This document shows positions 1 to 7,713 of a DNA stretch of 12,653 nucleotides, piece after piece; position 1 is the first letter of the stretch, and the number at the start of each line of letters is the position of its first letter. The stretch comes from Saccoglossus kowalevskii (lineage: Eukaryota; Hemichordata; Enteropneusta; Harrimaniidae), in NCBI RefSeq assembly GCF_000003605.2, contig NW_003107090.1, positions 561,259 to 573,911 on the forward strand, in the 5' to 3' direction. The notes beneath the pieces are model-generated. The model saw only the letters and a program-made list of their open reading frames with translations. It had not been told where the DNA came from and searched no databases. The position numbers were made by a program, and so were the translations under genes.

Positions 1-20
1 ATTATCTAAACTGTAGGATG

Positions 21-330
21 AATTTGAATATTTCAGCGAATCTTGTACATTCCTCACTAATCAGTGTGATAAATTTGAATAGTTTAGCGAATCTTGTGAA
101 TTACTCATCAAATAATGGAATGAATTTGAATATTCCAGGGAATCTTGTTAATTACTCATTCAACAGTGGGATAAATTTGAATATTTTAGCGAATCTTGTA
201 AATTACTCATCAAATAGTGGGATGAATTTGAATATTCCAAGGAATCTTGTAAATTACTCATTAGACAGTGGGATGAATTTGAATATTCAGTGAATCTTGT
301 AAATTACTCATTAAGCAGTGGAATGAATTT
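21..330. repeat. 51-bp minisatellite, six copies
   Basis: Copies begin with AATTTGAAT at 21, 72, 123, 174, 225 and 276, exactly 51 bp apart; the next start is at 326, one base early. Each copy contains GAATCTTGT and most contain ATTACTCAT. Copies 2 and 4 share TTTAGCGAA and TCATCAAATA, whereas copies 3 and 5 share TTCCA and ACAGTGGGAT, so two unit types may alternate with a 102-bp period. Because 51 is divisible by three, one frame stays open across the array (17-residue periods, NLNI...NLVNYS). This is a by-product of unit length: no gene signals flank it, and the one-base deletion in copy 6 breaks the frame. The array may extend left of the window. Confidence 0.93.
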
Positions 331-338
331 TGAATAAT

Positions 339-412
339 AGATTTTTCAGAATGTATCGTAGTTGGCGCTCACACACACACATACGCTAATAAATACACGT
401 CATTTTGAAAAC
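339..412 (+). repeat. Direct repeat copy A1 of arm-end segment
   Basis: This segment runs from AGATTTTTCAGAATGTATCG to CGTCATTTTGAAAAC and is repeated at 528-633 with few changes except the length of the CA tract. It lies immediately next to the minisatellite. The corresponding part of the right arm (about 5147-5222, reverse complement) occurs only once. The left end of the inverted repeat therefore has an extra partial tandem duplication of roughly 190 bp. Confidence 0.9.
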
Positions 413-527
413 GTATTCACAGTATTTTGAATATTTCAAAATAGATTTGAATACGAGGTCGTAACGAGGTCACCGTGAATAAAAAAAATTTTATTATTTT
501 TAATTGGACGAGCATGGACGTCACACA

Positions 528-560
528 AGATTTTTCAGAATGTATCGTAGTTGGCGCTCA

Positions 561-608
<48 letters not shown>

Positions 609-633
609 AAGAAATACACGTCATTTTGAAAAC
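528..633 (+). repeat. Direct repeat copy A2, with CA expansion
   Basis: This is the second copy of the segment at 339-412. It starts with the same AGATTTTTCAGAATGTATCG, continues through TAGTTGGCGCTCAC, and ends CGTCATTTTGAAAAC. The difference in length comes almost entirely from the CA microsatellite. Its counterpart on the right arm carries a short interrupted GTGTGCGTGTGTGAGAG tract at the same place. Confidence 0.9.
563..604. repeat. (CA)21 microsatellite
   Basis: Uninterrupted CA dinucleotides run through this stretch, within direct repeat copy A2. Copy A1 has only about five CA units and the right-arm homologue is short and interrupted, so the tract expanded after the duplications. Confidence 0.97.
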
Positions 634-674
634 TAATTGAGTTTATTACACAAAAGATAGGTAAAAGTAGATCA

Positions 675-913
675 GTTACATGGAATATACATATTTTGTT
701 GTTTTTTGTTTGAGTAAATAATCAAATAAGAATGGATTAAAAAACTGAGTAATATATAAGTTCTAAAAATGAAATTTTAAAAAACTACTAAGATAAGTTA
801 CATGGAATATACATTTTTTTGTTTTTTGTTTTTGTTTTTTTTGTTTGAGTAAATAATCAAAAAAGAATGGATTAAAAAACTGAGTAACATATAAGAATAA
901 AAATGACATTTTA
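675..913. repeat. 122-bp tandem duplication inside left arm
   Basis: Two adjacent units begin GTTACATGGAATATACAT at 675 and 797, followed by a T-rich tract, GTTTGAGTAAATAATCAAA and GGATTAAAAAACTGAGTAA. The right arm carries the same pair in reverse complement (about 4850-5110), so the tandem duplication predates the split of the two arms. The T/A-rich tracts give open frames on the opposite strand, but these are low-complexity Lys/Gln/Phe strings and not genes. Confidence 0.88.
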
Positions 914-1227
914 ATATTTCCTTTCAATGAGTAAAGCAGACTGTACACTTATTTTATTTCATAACTCTAATTTATCATAGAAGAAAAAAAGAGATAGAAT
1001 AATATTAAAAAGCGATAGTTATATAAAGAGGGTATAAGCTATGTGTTGGAAATTTGAAAGTATGAGTCACCCAGTAAAACTGCGGTCATCAATCTGGTAA
1101 AATGCAAAGTATGCAAAGTCGGTTGATAGCCGTACATTTTTTTCAAAAATGGTGGACTACGCTACGATGAGTTAAAATATATATTAACCTGATCGTTTAA
1201 CATAAATAATCATCACACGGAATGAGT

Positions 1228-1476
1228 TTACGGGCGTAACGTAGTGATTTTCATTTTCCCCTGGAGAAGAAGGTACGTCCTCGTCTTCTTGCCAAGTTTG
1301 AGCTTTCGTGAAACAGTCATCTCATTAATACAGGACGTATTGACCACACATGACTTGAAATCAAAGTATTCAATGATTGTAGATCCACGTATGAGAAATC
1401 TATTAAATTCCGTGACATGACTACCGCACGAGTCAAAATAGTCTTCGTGGTAAGGGTATTTCAGACAGAAAGTGGC
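1228..1476 (-). pseudogene. Non-coding ORF relic in left arm, mirror of 4268-4573
   Basis: Read on the minus strand this frame is open for 82 codons, beginning ATFCLKYPYH and including GSHVTEF, EYFDFKS and NTSCINEMT. It is preceded in frame by a TAG where the right-arm copy has TGG. Near 1273-1285 the left arm has eight bases more than the right arm, so the C-terminal frames differ (KLKLGKK here, KLSKNVPS in the other arm). Over the alignable part about 17 differences change the amino acid and about 5 are silent, as expected without selection on protein. Several Cys and aromatic residues might recall a small extracellular domain, but no family was recognised. It may be a decayed exon or chance open frame. 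Confidence 0.35.
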
Positions 1477-1614
1477 CTAATGCGTCCCACCCAATGAATA
1501 TCATTGGTGTTTGATACAAGTGATGTGTATTACTTCAAAGCACACTAGTGAATGCCAGTCTGAACTAAATCACAAGATTAAGTTTAAGGCGTAGGGTTAT
1601 TTATAACTCGCTCA

Positions 1615-1812
1615 TCATAAGTGTTCCCAACGTGAAATAGACCTCCCACGTAGATGATAAACAACAGATGTTGGTGTATTTGTATATTTATCTAAAACAT
1701 GAACACTCGCGAACAGGGATATCGAATAGGGTTTCAAGTTGAAAGCGCTCCCCATATACGTGAATTTCGACCTGCATGTATGGGACACTCGCATATTTCT
1801 AACATCAGTCAC
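1615..1812 (-). pseudogene. 65-codon ORF relic in left arm, mirror of 3953-4150
   Basis: This minus-strand frame has no ATG start (it opens at GTG) and contains RNMRVSHTCRSKFTYMG and LFASVHVLDKY, ending GRSISRWEHL. The right arm has the same frame with seven amino-acid differences and the same TGA stop. Of about twelve nucleotide differences, seven alter the residue and five are silent, which is not a strong conservation signal. The next open stretch outward lies about 140 bp away. No domain was recognised. The shared open frame could reflect a former exon captured before the inverted duplication, or simply the low divergence of the arms. Confidence 0.3.
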
Positions 1813-2404
1813 TGATAACAGGACTTGACATTCTGTTGACCCCGGCGCTATCAGTCAACTGACTGAAACTTATTTTTATCGATTAGGCTTTTCCTAAAAT
1901 ACTGCTGTCATTTTCCACGTCATAAAAAAACATGGCCCGCAGTGGAGGGATTTGATCTCTCAAATAAATGAAATATAACAATGGACATTATCGAAACTTT
2001 CAATCCTGTCGTTTTTTTAAGATTCGATAACGTAATAACGCGTTCTTATGTTATGATTAGTACTCGAAATTGACTCTATGGGGGATAAACATGGGTTCAA
2101 CTTGATTCGGTCAACATGAATCAGTATGGTATGGTTCCATCACTTGTCTGAAATGACCCGTGAAACAGTGACGTCTTGTGTGGTTATATAATATCGTTAC
2201 ATGCGCACTTACGATTCCTGACCTGACACCATTCAGTCACCATTCAGATTTTTTCTGTACCATCGGTAATTCAGTGTACCGCTCGAATGCAATGCATCAA
2301 TCAATAGTTTATTTTTGAAGGTTTATATCACAACGACTGGAAAACCGACCGAAAATCGCAAAATTTTAGAGTTCAATCTTTACTCAGCCAACCATCAAGA
2401 CTAT

Positions 2405-3172
2405 TCAGTTCATTCTCTCTTCACTAATGAAACATGATTTCGAATATCCTTGAATTCCAATCGTAAAGTAATTAACAGATATACTAAAATTATGTCCTTC
2501 ATCTTGTGGGTCTCCAGAAATGTTGACGTCCACATGTTCTTGCAAGGAGCGTAGTTTGAGTATTATGTCAGGATTGTCCTTGTTGGAATTTGAGTCCATG
2601 AATTCATCAATTGGTTGTTTCGCTGAGGCGTACAGTCTCCGAGTCAATGTCTTGATGATGACCAGCTAGATGTCCCGTTTCAAAGTATTCAATTTGCCGA
2701 GCTAGTAACTTCAATTGTCTCTCTGTAGCCAAGCCAAGCCCGTTACCTCAAACAGGAGATCGCCTATGTTGTTTCGTTTTTACCGTTGATCAAGGAAATT
2801 CGAATCTGGTGGTGAGGTTGGTTGAGTGATTTCTTTTGCCAGGCTGTGAAGGATGTCATCGTAATTTGTGAAAAGTCATAGTGCTTCATCTAATTTGGTT
2901 TCAAGCCATTAGATGAGAAAATAGTTTTTTAAAGCATCGGCTATAGCTCTCAGTGTTTCGAGCTTGGCTCTGTCGTTCAAATCGGTCAAAACTAAATAAG
3001 CGAAATATTGAATATGATTGTATTTAATACATTCTGTTGCACATTCAAGCAGGGTCAGCCCATTGTCATTTGACCATTCAAATGTAACGGCCATTCTTGC
3101 CGCTTCTAGAATTTCGAAATCAAGGATATTCGAAATCATGTTTAAAAAAATGACGAAGTACTGCCATTTCAT
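2405..3172 (-). pseudogene. Frame-broken gene remnant in the loop
   Basis: Minus-strand reading gives protein-like sequence in pieces. Piece 1 (3172-2909) starts MKWQYFVIFL within the right arm, continues EAARMAVTFEWSNDNGLTLL, and ends ALKNYFLI at TAA. The same frame continues past that stop with LETKLDEAL, a TGA, and YDDILHSLAKEI. Piece 2 (2747-2610) lies in another frame: GNGLGLATERQLKLLARQIE, then FETGHLAGHHQDIDSETVR. Piece 3 (2647-2405) returns to the first frame with PIDEFMDSNSNKDNPDIILK. At least two frameshifts and several stops break it. The mix of charged and hydrophobic residues and few repeats suggest a real former gene. The NGLTLLE stretch is loosely ankyrin-like, but no family is claimed. 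It spans the inner edges of both arms; the left arm keeps only the first few codons of a mirrored copy. Confidence 0.5.
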
Positions 3173-3403
3173 TAGTGAAGAGAGAATGAACTGAATAGTC
3201 TTGATGGTTGACTGAGTAAAGATTGAACGTAAAATAAACTTTCAAAAATTAACTATTGATTGATGCATTGCGTTCGAACGGTACACTGAATTGCCGATGA
3301 TACAGAAACAATCAGATTGGCTAAATGGTGTCAGGTCAGGAATCGTTAGCGTGCATGTAACGATAATATATAACCACACAAAACGTCACTGTTTCACGGG
3401 TCA

Positions 3404-3573
3404 TTAAAAGTAATGAGAAGGAAGCGCTAGTCCAAATTAACAGGTATAAAATTTCACTCTCGTCATATCAATCCATGGATTCTATGGCCATTTCATAACG
3501 CTACTGTAATGAGTAAAACAATTGTAGCACTTATCAAGCGATGGTCACTGTGGAATGCCATGGGGGTGTGCCT
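3404..3573. other. 170-bp block present only in the right arm
   Basis: The arms align up to GTTTCACGGGTCA on one side and TTTCAGACAAAT on the other. In the left arm these meet directly (TCTGAAATGACCC near 2147-2158), while the right arm has 170 extra bases. The block ends carry only a weak inverted match (TTAAAAG and the complement of CTTTTCA) and no clear target-site duplication. It is either a small insertion in this arm or a deletion from the other; no coding content was seen. Confidence 0.75.
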
Positions 3574-3952
3574 TTTCAGACAAATTAATTATTGATGGAA
3601 CCATACCATACTGATTCATTTTGACCGAATCAAGTTGACCCCGTTAATTTCGTAAAGTCAATTTCGAGTACTAATCATAACATTGGCATGGAGAACGCGT
3701 CATTACGAGATTATTTTGGCAGGAGGTCTGGCGTTATCGAATCTGAAAAAAACGAGATTAAACGTTTCGATAATGTCCATACGTACGCGTTTTATTTCAT
3801 TTATTTGGGAGATCAAATCCCTCCACTGCCAGCCAAGTTTTTTTTAAAACATGGAAAATGACGATAGTATTTAGCAAAAGCTAGTCAATAAGTTCCTGTC
3901 AGTGAATTGACTGATAGCGCTTGGGTCAACAGAATGGCGAATCCTGTTATCA

Positions 3953-4150
3953 GTGACTGGTATTAGAAATATGCGAGTATCTCATACATGCAGGTCGAAA
4001 TTCACGTATATGGGTATCGCTTTCAACTTGACACCTTATTCGATATCCCTGTTTGCGAGTGTTCATGTTTTAGATAAATATACATATACACCAACATCTG
4101 TTGTTTATTATCTACGTGGGAGGTCTATTTCATGTTGGGAACACTTATGA
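3953..4150 (+). pseudogene. 65-codon ORF relic in right arm
   Basis: This is the plus-strand counterpart of the left-arm frame at 1615-1812. It opens at GTG, contains CRSKFTYMGIAFNL and VLDKYTYTPTSVVYYL, and stops at TGA. It has no splice-site or promoter context that supports a gene. The near-neutral ratio of replacement to silent differences between arms argues against current coding function. Confidence 0.3.
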
Positions 4151-4267
4151 TGAGCGAGTTATAAATAACCCTACGCCTTAAACTTAATCTTGTGATTTAG
4201 TTCAGACTGGCATTCACGAGTGTGGTTTGGAGTAATACACATCACTCGTATCAAACACCAATGATAT

Positions 4268-4573
4268 TTGCGGGGTGGAATGCATTGGGCCACTTTCTGT
4301 CTAAAATACCTATACCACAAAGACCATTTTGACTTGTACGGTAGTCATGTCACGGAATTTAAAAGATTTCTTGTACATGGATGTGCGATCATCAAATACT
4401 TTGATTTCAAGCCATGTGTGGCCAATACATCCTGTATTAATGAGATGACCCTTTCACAAAAGGTCAAACTTAGCAAGAACGTACCTTCTACGCCAGGGGA
4501 AAACGAAAATCATTACGTTACGTCCATAAACTCATTCCGTGTGATGATTATTATGTCAAAAGTTATTCTGTGA
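4268..4573 (+). pseudogene. 101-codon ORF relic in right arm
   Basis: This frame opens at TTG, with the first ATG at 4280, contains HWATFCLKYLYHKDHFDLYG and KYFDFKPCVANTSCINEMT, and ends MSKVIL. Compared with the left arm, the 82-codon mirror is entered after a stop codon and diverges in frame after an eight-base indel near 4472. About 17 of 22 aligned codon differences alter the amino acid. No domain was recognised, and the ORF is probably a relic or chance frame. Confidence 0.3.
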
Positions 4574-4849
4574 AACGATCAGGTAAATATATATTTTGAT
4601 TCATCGTAGCGTAGTCTGCCATTTTTGGAAAAACAAACAAACTGTATGTTGATCAACCGACTTTTCATATTTTACAGGATTTATGACCGCAGTTTACGGG
4701 GTGACTCATACTTTAAATTTCCATCACATAACTTATACCCTCTTTATATAACTATCGCTTTTTATTATTCTCTCTCTTGTTACTTCTATGCCAGATTAGA
4801 GTGATCGAATAAAAAAAAATACAGACTGCTTGACTCATTGAAAGGAAGT

Positions 4850-5110
4850 ATTAAAATGTCATTTTATTTATCCTTCTATATTACTCAGTTTTTTAATCCA
4901 TTCTTTTTTGATTATTCAGTCAAAAAAAAAAAAATAAAAAACAAAAAAAAAATGTATATTCCATGTAACTGATCTTAGTAGTTTTTTAAAATGTCATTTT
5001 TTCACTCTTGTATATTACTCAGTTTTTTTAATCCATTCTTTTTTTATTATTTACTCAAACCTCAAACAAAAAAACAAAAACAAAAAACAAAATGTATATT
5101 CCATGTAACC
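4850..5110. repeat. Tandem A/T-rich duplication inside right arm
   Basis: Two units carry AAAATGTCATTTT, a TATTACTCAGTTTTTT block, ATCCATTCTTTTT, an A-rich tract, and AATGTATATTCCATGTAAC. They mirror the tandem pair at 675-913. The A-rich tracts vary in length and composition between the four units. The open frame across 4991-5320 is low-complexity Lys/Gln/Thr sequence from these tracts and not a gene. Confidence 0.88.
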
Positions 5111-5381
5111 CATCTAGTTTTACCCAACTTTTGTGTAATAAACTCCGTTAGTTTTCAAAATGACATGTATTTATGTAAGTGTGCGTGTGTGAGAGCGCCC
5201 TCTACGATATGTTCTGAAATGTTTTTCGTTACGTCTATGCTCGTCCGATTGAAAATAATTGAAAAAAACAATAAAAAACAAACAATTCAAGGTAATTTAT
5301 GTAAATTTTATTCACGATGACGTCGTTACGACCTTGTATTCCAATCTATTTTATGTATGCAAATGTATTCATAGTATTCCA

Positions 5382-5540
5382 TTGTGACGTCATCCTCATT
5401 CAAATTGACCCCTACAGTCATTTATGCTAATTTATGCACGGATTCCCATTGTGACGTCATCATTTATGCTAATGTGTGCACCGTCCCCATTGTGACGTCA
5501 TCGCATCCCGTATGACGTCATCACATCTCATGACGTCATC
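5382..5540. promoter_or_regulatory. Array of CRE palindromes with octamer-like sites
   Basis: Five perfect TGACGTCA palindromes lie at 5385, 5452, 5493, 5513 and 5531. Two adjacent units (5419-5460, 42 bp; 5461-5501, 41 bp) each contain ATGCTAAT, then TGCAC, then CCCATTGTGACGTCAT. The last three CREs are 20 and 18 bp apart. An exact octamer ATGCAAAT lies at 5357-5364, and a one-base variant TGACGTCG at 5318-5325 inside the right arm. In animals TGACGTCA is the consensus site for CREB/ATF bZIP dimers, and ATGCWAAT-type octamers bind POU-domain factors. Whether the array is a functional promoter or enhancer, or just a satellite-like repeat, is inference. Confidence 0.7.
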
Positions 5541-6151
5541 GCATCCGAATATGAGCAGCGCTCTCATAGTGTAACATAAACTACTGGTGGCGGGTTCACC
5601 ACTAAATATGCATGTATGTATTAGAGGTATAGATCTAGAAATATGCTTACTGCAATAAACAAATAATGCTGTTATTTAAACTTCAAAAATATTCGGCTTG
5701 ATAGCTACCTCTAAAATAAAAACTCAATGAAAGCAGTGTAGCTGCTAATGATGCATGGCAACGCTTAGACTGGCTCTGTCATATTACACCGTGGTATGCG
5801 GGGAGCGCCCTCTATGAACCATATAAACATCCATTTCCTGCTACACTACTTCGGTCTAAAATACTGTATTTGATCAAATTCCCTCAACTCCCATTCCTAC
5901 TGATATTCAACGGCCCACCTTAAACTGTTTGATTAGGTCCTATAACATTTTGTGTTGAGATGTTTCTAGTGTTCCGATTGGGCTAACTACATAAACATAT
6001 TAGCGATGATTAAAACATACATAAAGACTAACACCGCTCTTATCACACTACACATATATAGCAGAACTATAGATGTGTTTCTAATTGGCATCCTACTGTC
6101 AAATTGTGTTACCACAGGCAACTCATTATTATTTCTGCTTATATTTTCCAG
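5541..6151. other. No gene seen; probable intron before LicD-like exon
   Basis: No coding segment was recognised. A short motif AGCGCCCTCTA occurs at 5804-5814, and another copy lies at 5194-5204. A TTCTAAT that could act as a branch point (6079-6085) and a T-rich tract ending in CAG (6132-6151) precede the exon at 6152. The open frame from the ATG at 6006 translates intron-like sequence and should not be taken as the protein start. Confidence 0.6.
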
Positions 6152-6617
6152 ACATGACTATGATGGCGACATTTCTACAATATCTAATGATAAACCGTAC
6201 ACTGATGACCTGCGCAAGCTTTTGCACAAATCTGGTATTACACTGGACCCAGAACGATGTGAGGACTATCCGTGCTTTAGTAGAGCTCACTATAAATCAC
6301 GGTCGCTTGACCTCTTTAATTGGAGAATAGTGGAAGATGTGTGTAATGATGGTGGAACATGCAAACTAGTAGAACGGCCAGCCAACGAGGCATACAGCAA
6401 TTTGCCGGTAAGAATGATGATTGCACAGCATGAGCGCGTCCCGTTGACTTGGATTTTACCAACAAAACTTGTACCATTCTATGACGACCATCTATCAGTT
6501 CCTAATGAGCCATATACAATAATTAAAAACAGATACCCCTTTTCACATTCAGTAACATTCCCATATAAACATCGGTGTTGGATCCCTTATCTATGGAGAT
6601 ATATTAATGGAATGTAA
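6152..6617 (+). CDS. Terminal exon of LicD/fukutin-like protein (partial)
   Basis: The exon encodes 154 residues, from HDYDGDIS to WRYINGM and a TAA stop. The HDYDGDIS start matches the acidic D-x-D-x-D motif of the LicD family (fukutin, FKRP, bacterial LicD), which transfer phosphorylated groups such as phosphocholine or ribitol-phosphate from CDP-activated donors to glycans. In that family the motif chelates the catalytic metal. The C-terminal part, LPTKLVPFYDDHLSVPNEPY followed by a NRYP segment, resembles the family's P-L-K-x-x-F...V-P-N...YG pattern. Upstream is a good acceptor (TATTTTCCAG, AG at 6150-6151); the first exon base completes a split codon, so the preceding intron is phase 2. 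The upstream exon, which should hold the G-x-x-L-G-x-x-R segment, was not found. There are four Cys, consistent with a lumenal or secreted domain. The family call rests on recalled motifs, not a search; the gene may be intact with distant exons, or an orphan exon. Confidence 0.72.
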
Positions 6618-7641
6618 AGTACAACGGCTTTTGGCAATGTGGTTAATATGCATGTTTCATACGTTTGAATTGTTCTACTTTTCATTATATTTGTTTACAG
6701 TTATCGGTAATACACAAGACATGCTTGTGGTAGCCAATGTAGATATGTAATTTTTTGTTTTTTTATAATACAGACTTCACTCATCCCTTGAATGGAACAT
6801 ATTGTATTTTATAACGTTGCAATAATTGGTTTGAAAAAAATAAAATAATTCAAAATTATATTGAAAACAATATATAGCATGTAAATTCCAGGAAAATTAA
6901 TGAGTAACCTTAAGTATCAATTTTGAAGATGCAAATACTGTAAAATATAAATGTTAAATGTTAAAGAGAATTGTAATGTACTGTGTTCTCATGACGCCCC
7001 CTACATGTTGAATGCAGACCCTGTTAACTTTGATGTTGTTAAATATAGTTCAATTAATATAGTTGATTTTTGTCTGTGTTTACACCAACGCTCACTGTTA
7101 ACATATCAATCCGAATTCAAAACCCACCTAAGCAAACAAATATTTGTTGAAGACCAGTATTGTGAGACACATAATTACTCCAAAAAATAGATTTTGTTTT
7201 AATTTTCGGGTTGATTCGTTAGTAGTTAATCCAACTTCTGTTGTCATGACACCTATCTAGTTGTATCTCAAAGAGATGCCACTAAAGGCTGGAGTAAACA
7301 TGAATGTTTAGCTTTCTGTAATTACTCGGGTTGTTGCCTTACGATATTGAGTCTACTCAATATGCCAATATGGGTGCTAATATTTTTTTGCTGACAAACT
7401 TTCTTCATGATCACAAGGAAAGTGTATTAGGCATGCGAGTTTTCATATATCTTTTGTTTGCATATAAACCACGTACTTGTATTTATATCGAGATTATAAA
7501 CCACACAGTTGTATTCGTATGCATACTGTAAATTACAAACATATATTCATATGAAAAGCGGAACTTGACTAATTACGATATGACCGTCGCCATCGGGACT
7601 ACTATTTCTGACAGTTTGGTATTTGTAGTTTATTAATATAG
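6618..7641. other. No gene seen
   Basis: AT-rich sequence: probably 3' UTR to about 6860, then intergenic or intronic. Open frames at 6951-7190 and 7331-7531 have no recognisable domain, no splice context and composition like the surroundings. A GACGCCCCCTA motif at 6993-7003 resembles the AGCGCCCTCTA sites near 5194 and 5804. Confidence 0.6.
6839..6844 (+). promoter_or_regulatory. Possible polyadenylation signal
   Basis: AATAAA lies about 220 bases after the stop of the LicD-like exon, within AT-rich sequence. It could end that transcript, but AATAAA is common by chance at this base composition. Confidence 0.35.
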
Positions 7642-7713
7642 CGGACGATTAATCCATAAGATATGACGTGTTCAGTACTTCGTGTGATTGGCTGTATGAT
7701 TGAAGGCTACGCC
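7642..7713 (+). repeat. Dispersed CCAAT-containing repeat, copy 1
   Basis: The stretch runs CGGACGATTAATCC, then GATATGACGTGTT, AGTACTTCGTGTGATTGGCT, and ends GGCTACGCC. It matches the reverse complement of 11878-11962 with few substitutions and an 11-bp length difference near the end. It contains an inverted CCAAT box (ATTGG, 7687-7691) followed by an ACGCC element, a promoter-like order. Only two copies lie in this window; they may be ends of one family of transposable element or LTR. Confidence 0.8.

Larger units (their letters stand above)
438..2452 (+). repeat. Left arm of a nearly 5-kb inverted repeat
   Basis: The reverse complement of this stretch matches 3120-5352. Outer anchor: AAAATAGATT (438-447) with AATCTATTTT (5343-5352), followed by GGTCGTAACGA and CGTGAATAAAA on both arms. 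Middle anchor: TGCAGGTCGAAATTCACGTA in the right arm and its complement near 1755-1775 here. Inner anchor: AACATGATTTCGAATATCC (2431-2449) with its complement at 3124-3142. Two ORF segments compared by hand differ at about 6% and 10% of positions, plus indels. This arm has about 40 bp near 2325-2370 that the right arm lacks, and lacks a 170-bp block that the right arm has. Whether this is a transposon terminus or an inverted segmental duplication cannot be decided; no target-site duplication was identified. Confidence 0.93.
3120..5352 (-). repeat. Right arm of the inverted repeat
   Basis: This is the reverse-complement counterpart of 438-2452. It matches through the CGAACG/CGTTCG block near 3270, the GTTTCACGGGTCA block at 3391-3403, the ORF relics at 3953-4573, the CTCTTTATATAACTATCGCT block near 4740, the T/A-rich tandem pair at about 4850-5110, and GCTCGTCC near 5240. 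It is longer than the left arm mainly because of a 170-bp block at 3404-3573. Beyond 5352 the similarity fades within about 20 bases into the CRE/octamer repeat, while the left arm instead meets its duplicated end segment and the minisatellite. Confidence 0.93.

Noticed and set aside
18-293. 91-codon open frame with 17-residue repeats
   Set aside because: It is a by-product of the 51-bp minisatellite; unit length is divisible by three, the last copy shifts frame, and no gene signals flank it.
1-633. CRISPR-like array in the left repeats
   Set aside because: Units are contiguous without unique spacers and the DNA is animal-like.
763-948. Open frame on the minus strand of the left arm
   Set aside because: Low-complexity Lys/Gln/Phe translation of T-rich tandem units; the same sequence in the right arm varies in A-tract length, so the frame is not kept.
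1228-1812. Possible netrin/NTR-like or other small Cys domain in the arm ORFs
   Set aside because: Only a loose resemblance in Cys and Gly-Lys spacing; replacement changes between arms are not suppressed and a frame-changing indel is present.
4991-5320. 109-codon open frame in the right arm
   Set aside because: Same A/T-rich tandem units; no domain, and the left-arm equivalent does not conserve the frame.
6006-6151. N-terminal extension with a hydrophobic stretch that could pass for a signal anchor
   Set aside because: The conserved part starts right after a strong splice acceptor (TTTTCCAG), and the preceding sequence reads like intron; the hydrophobicity comes from T-rich codons.
6951-7190. 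79-codon open frame downstream of the LicD-like exon
   Set aside because: No recognisable domain, no acceptor at its start, composition like flanking DNA.
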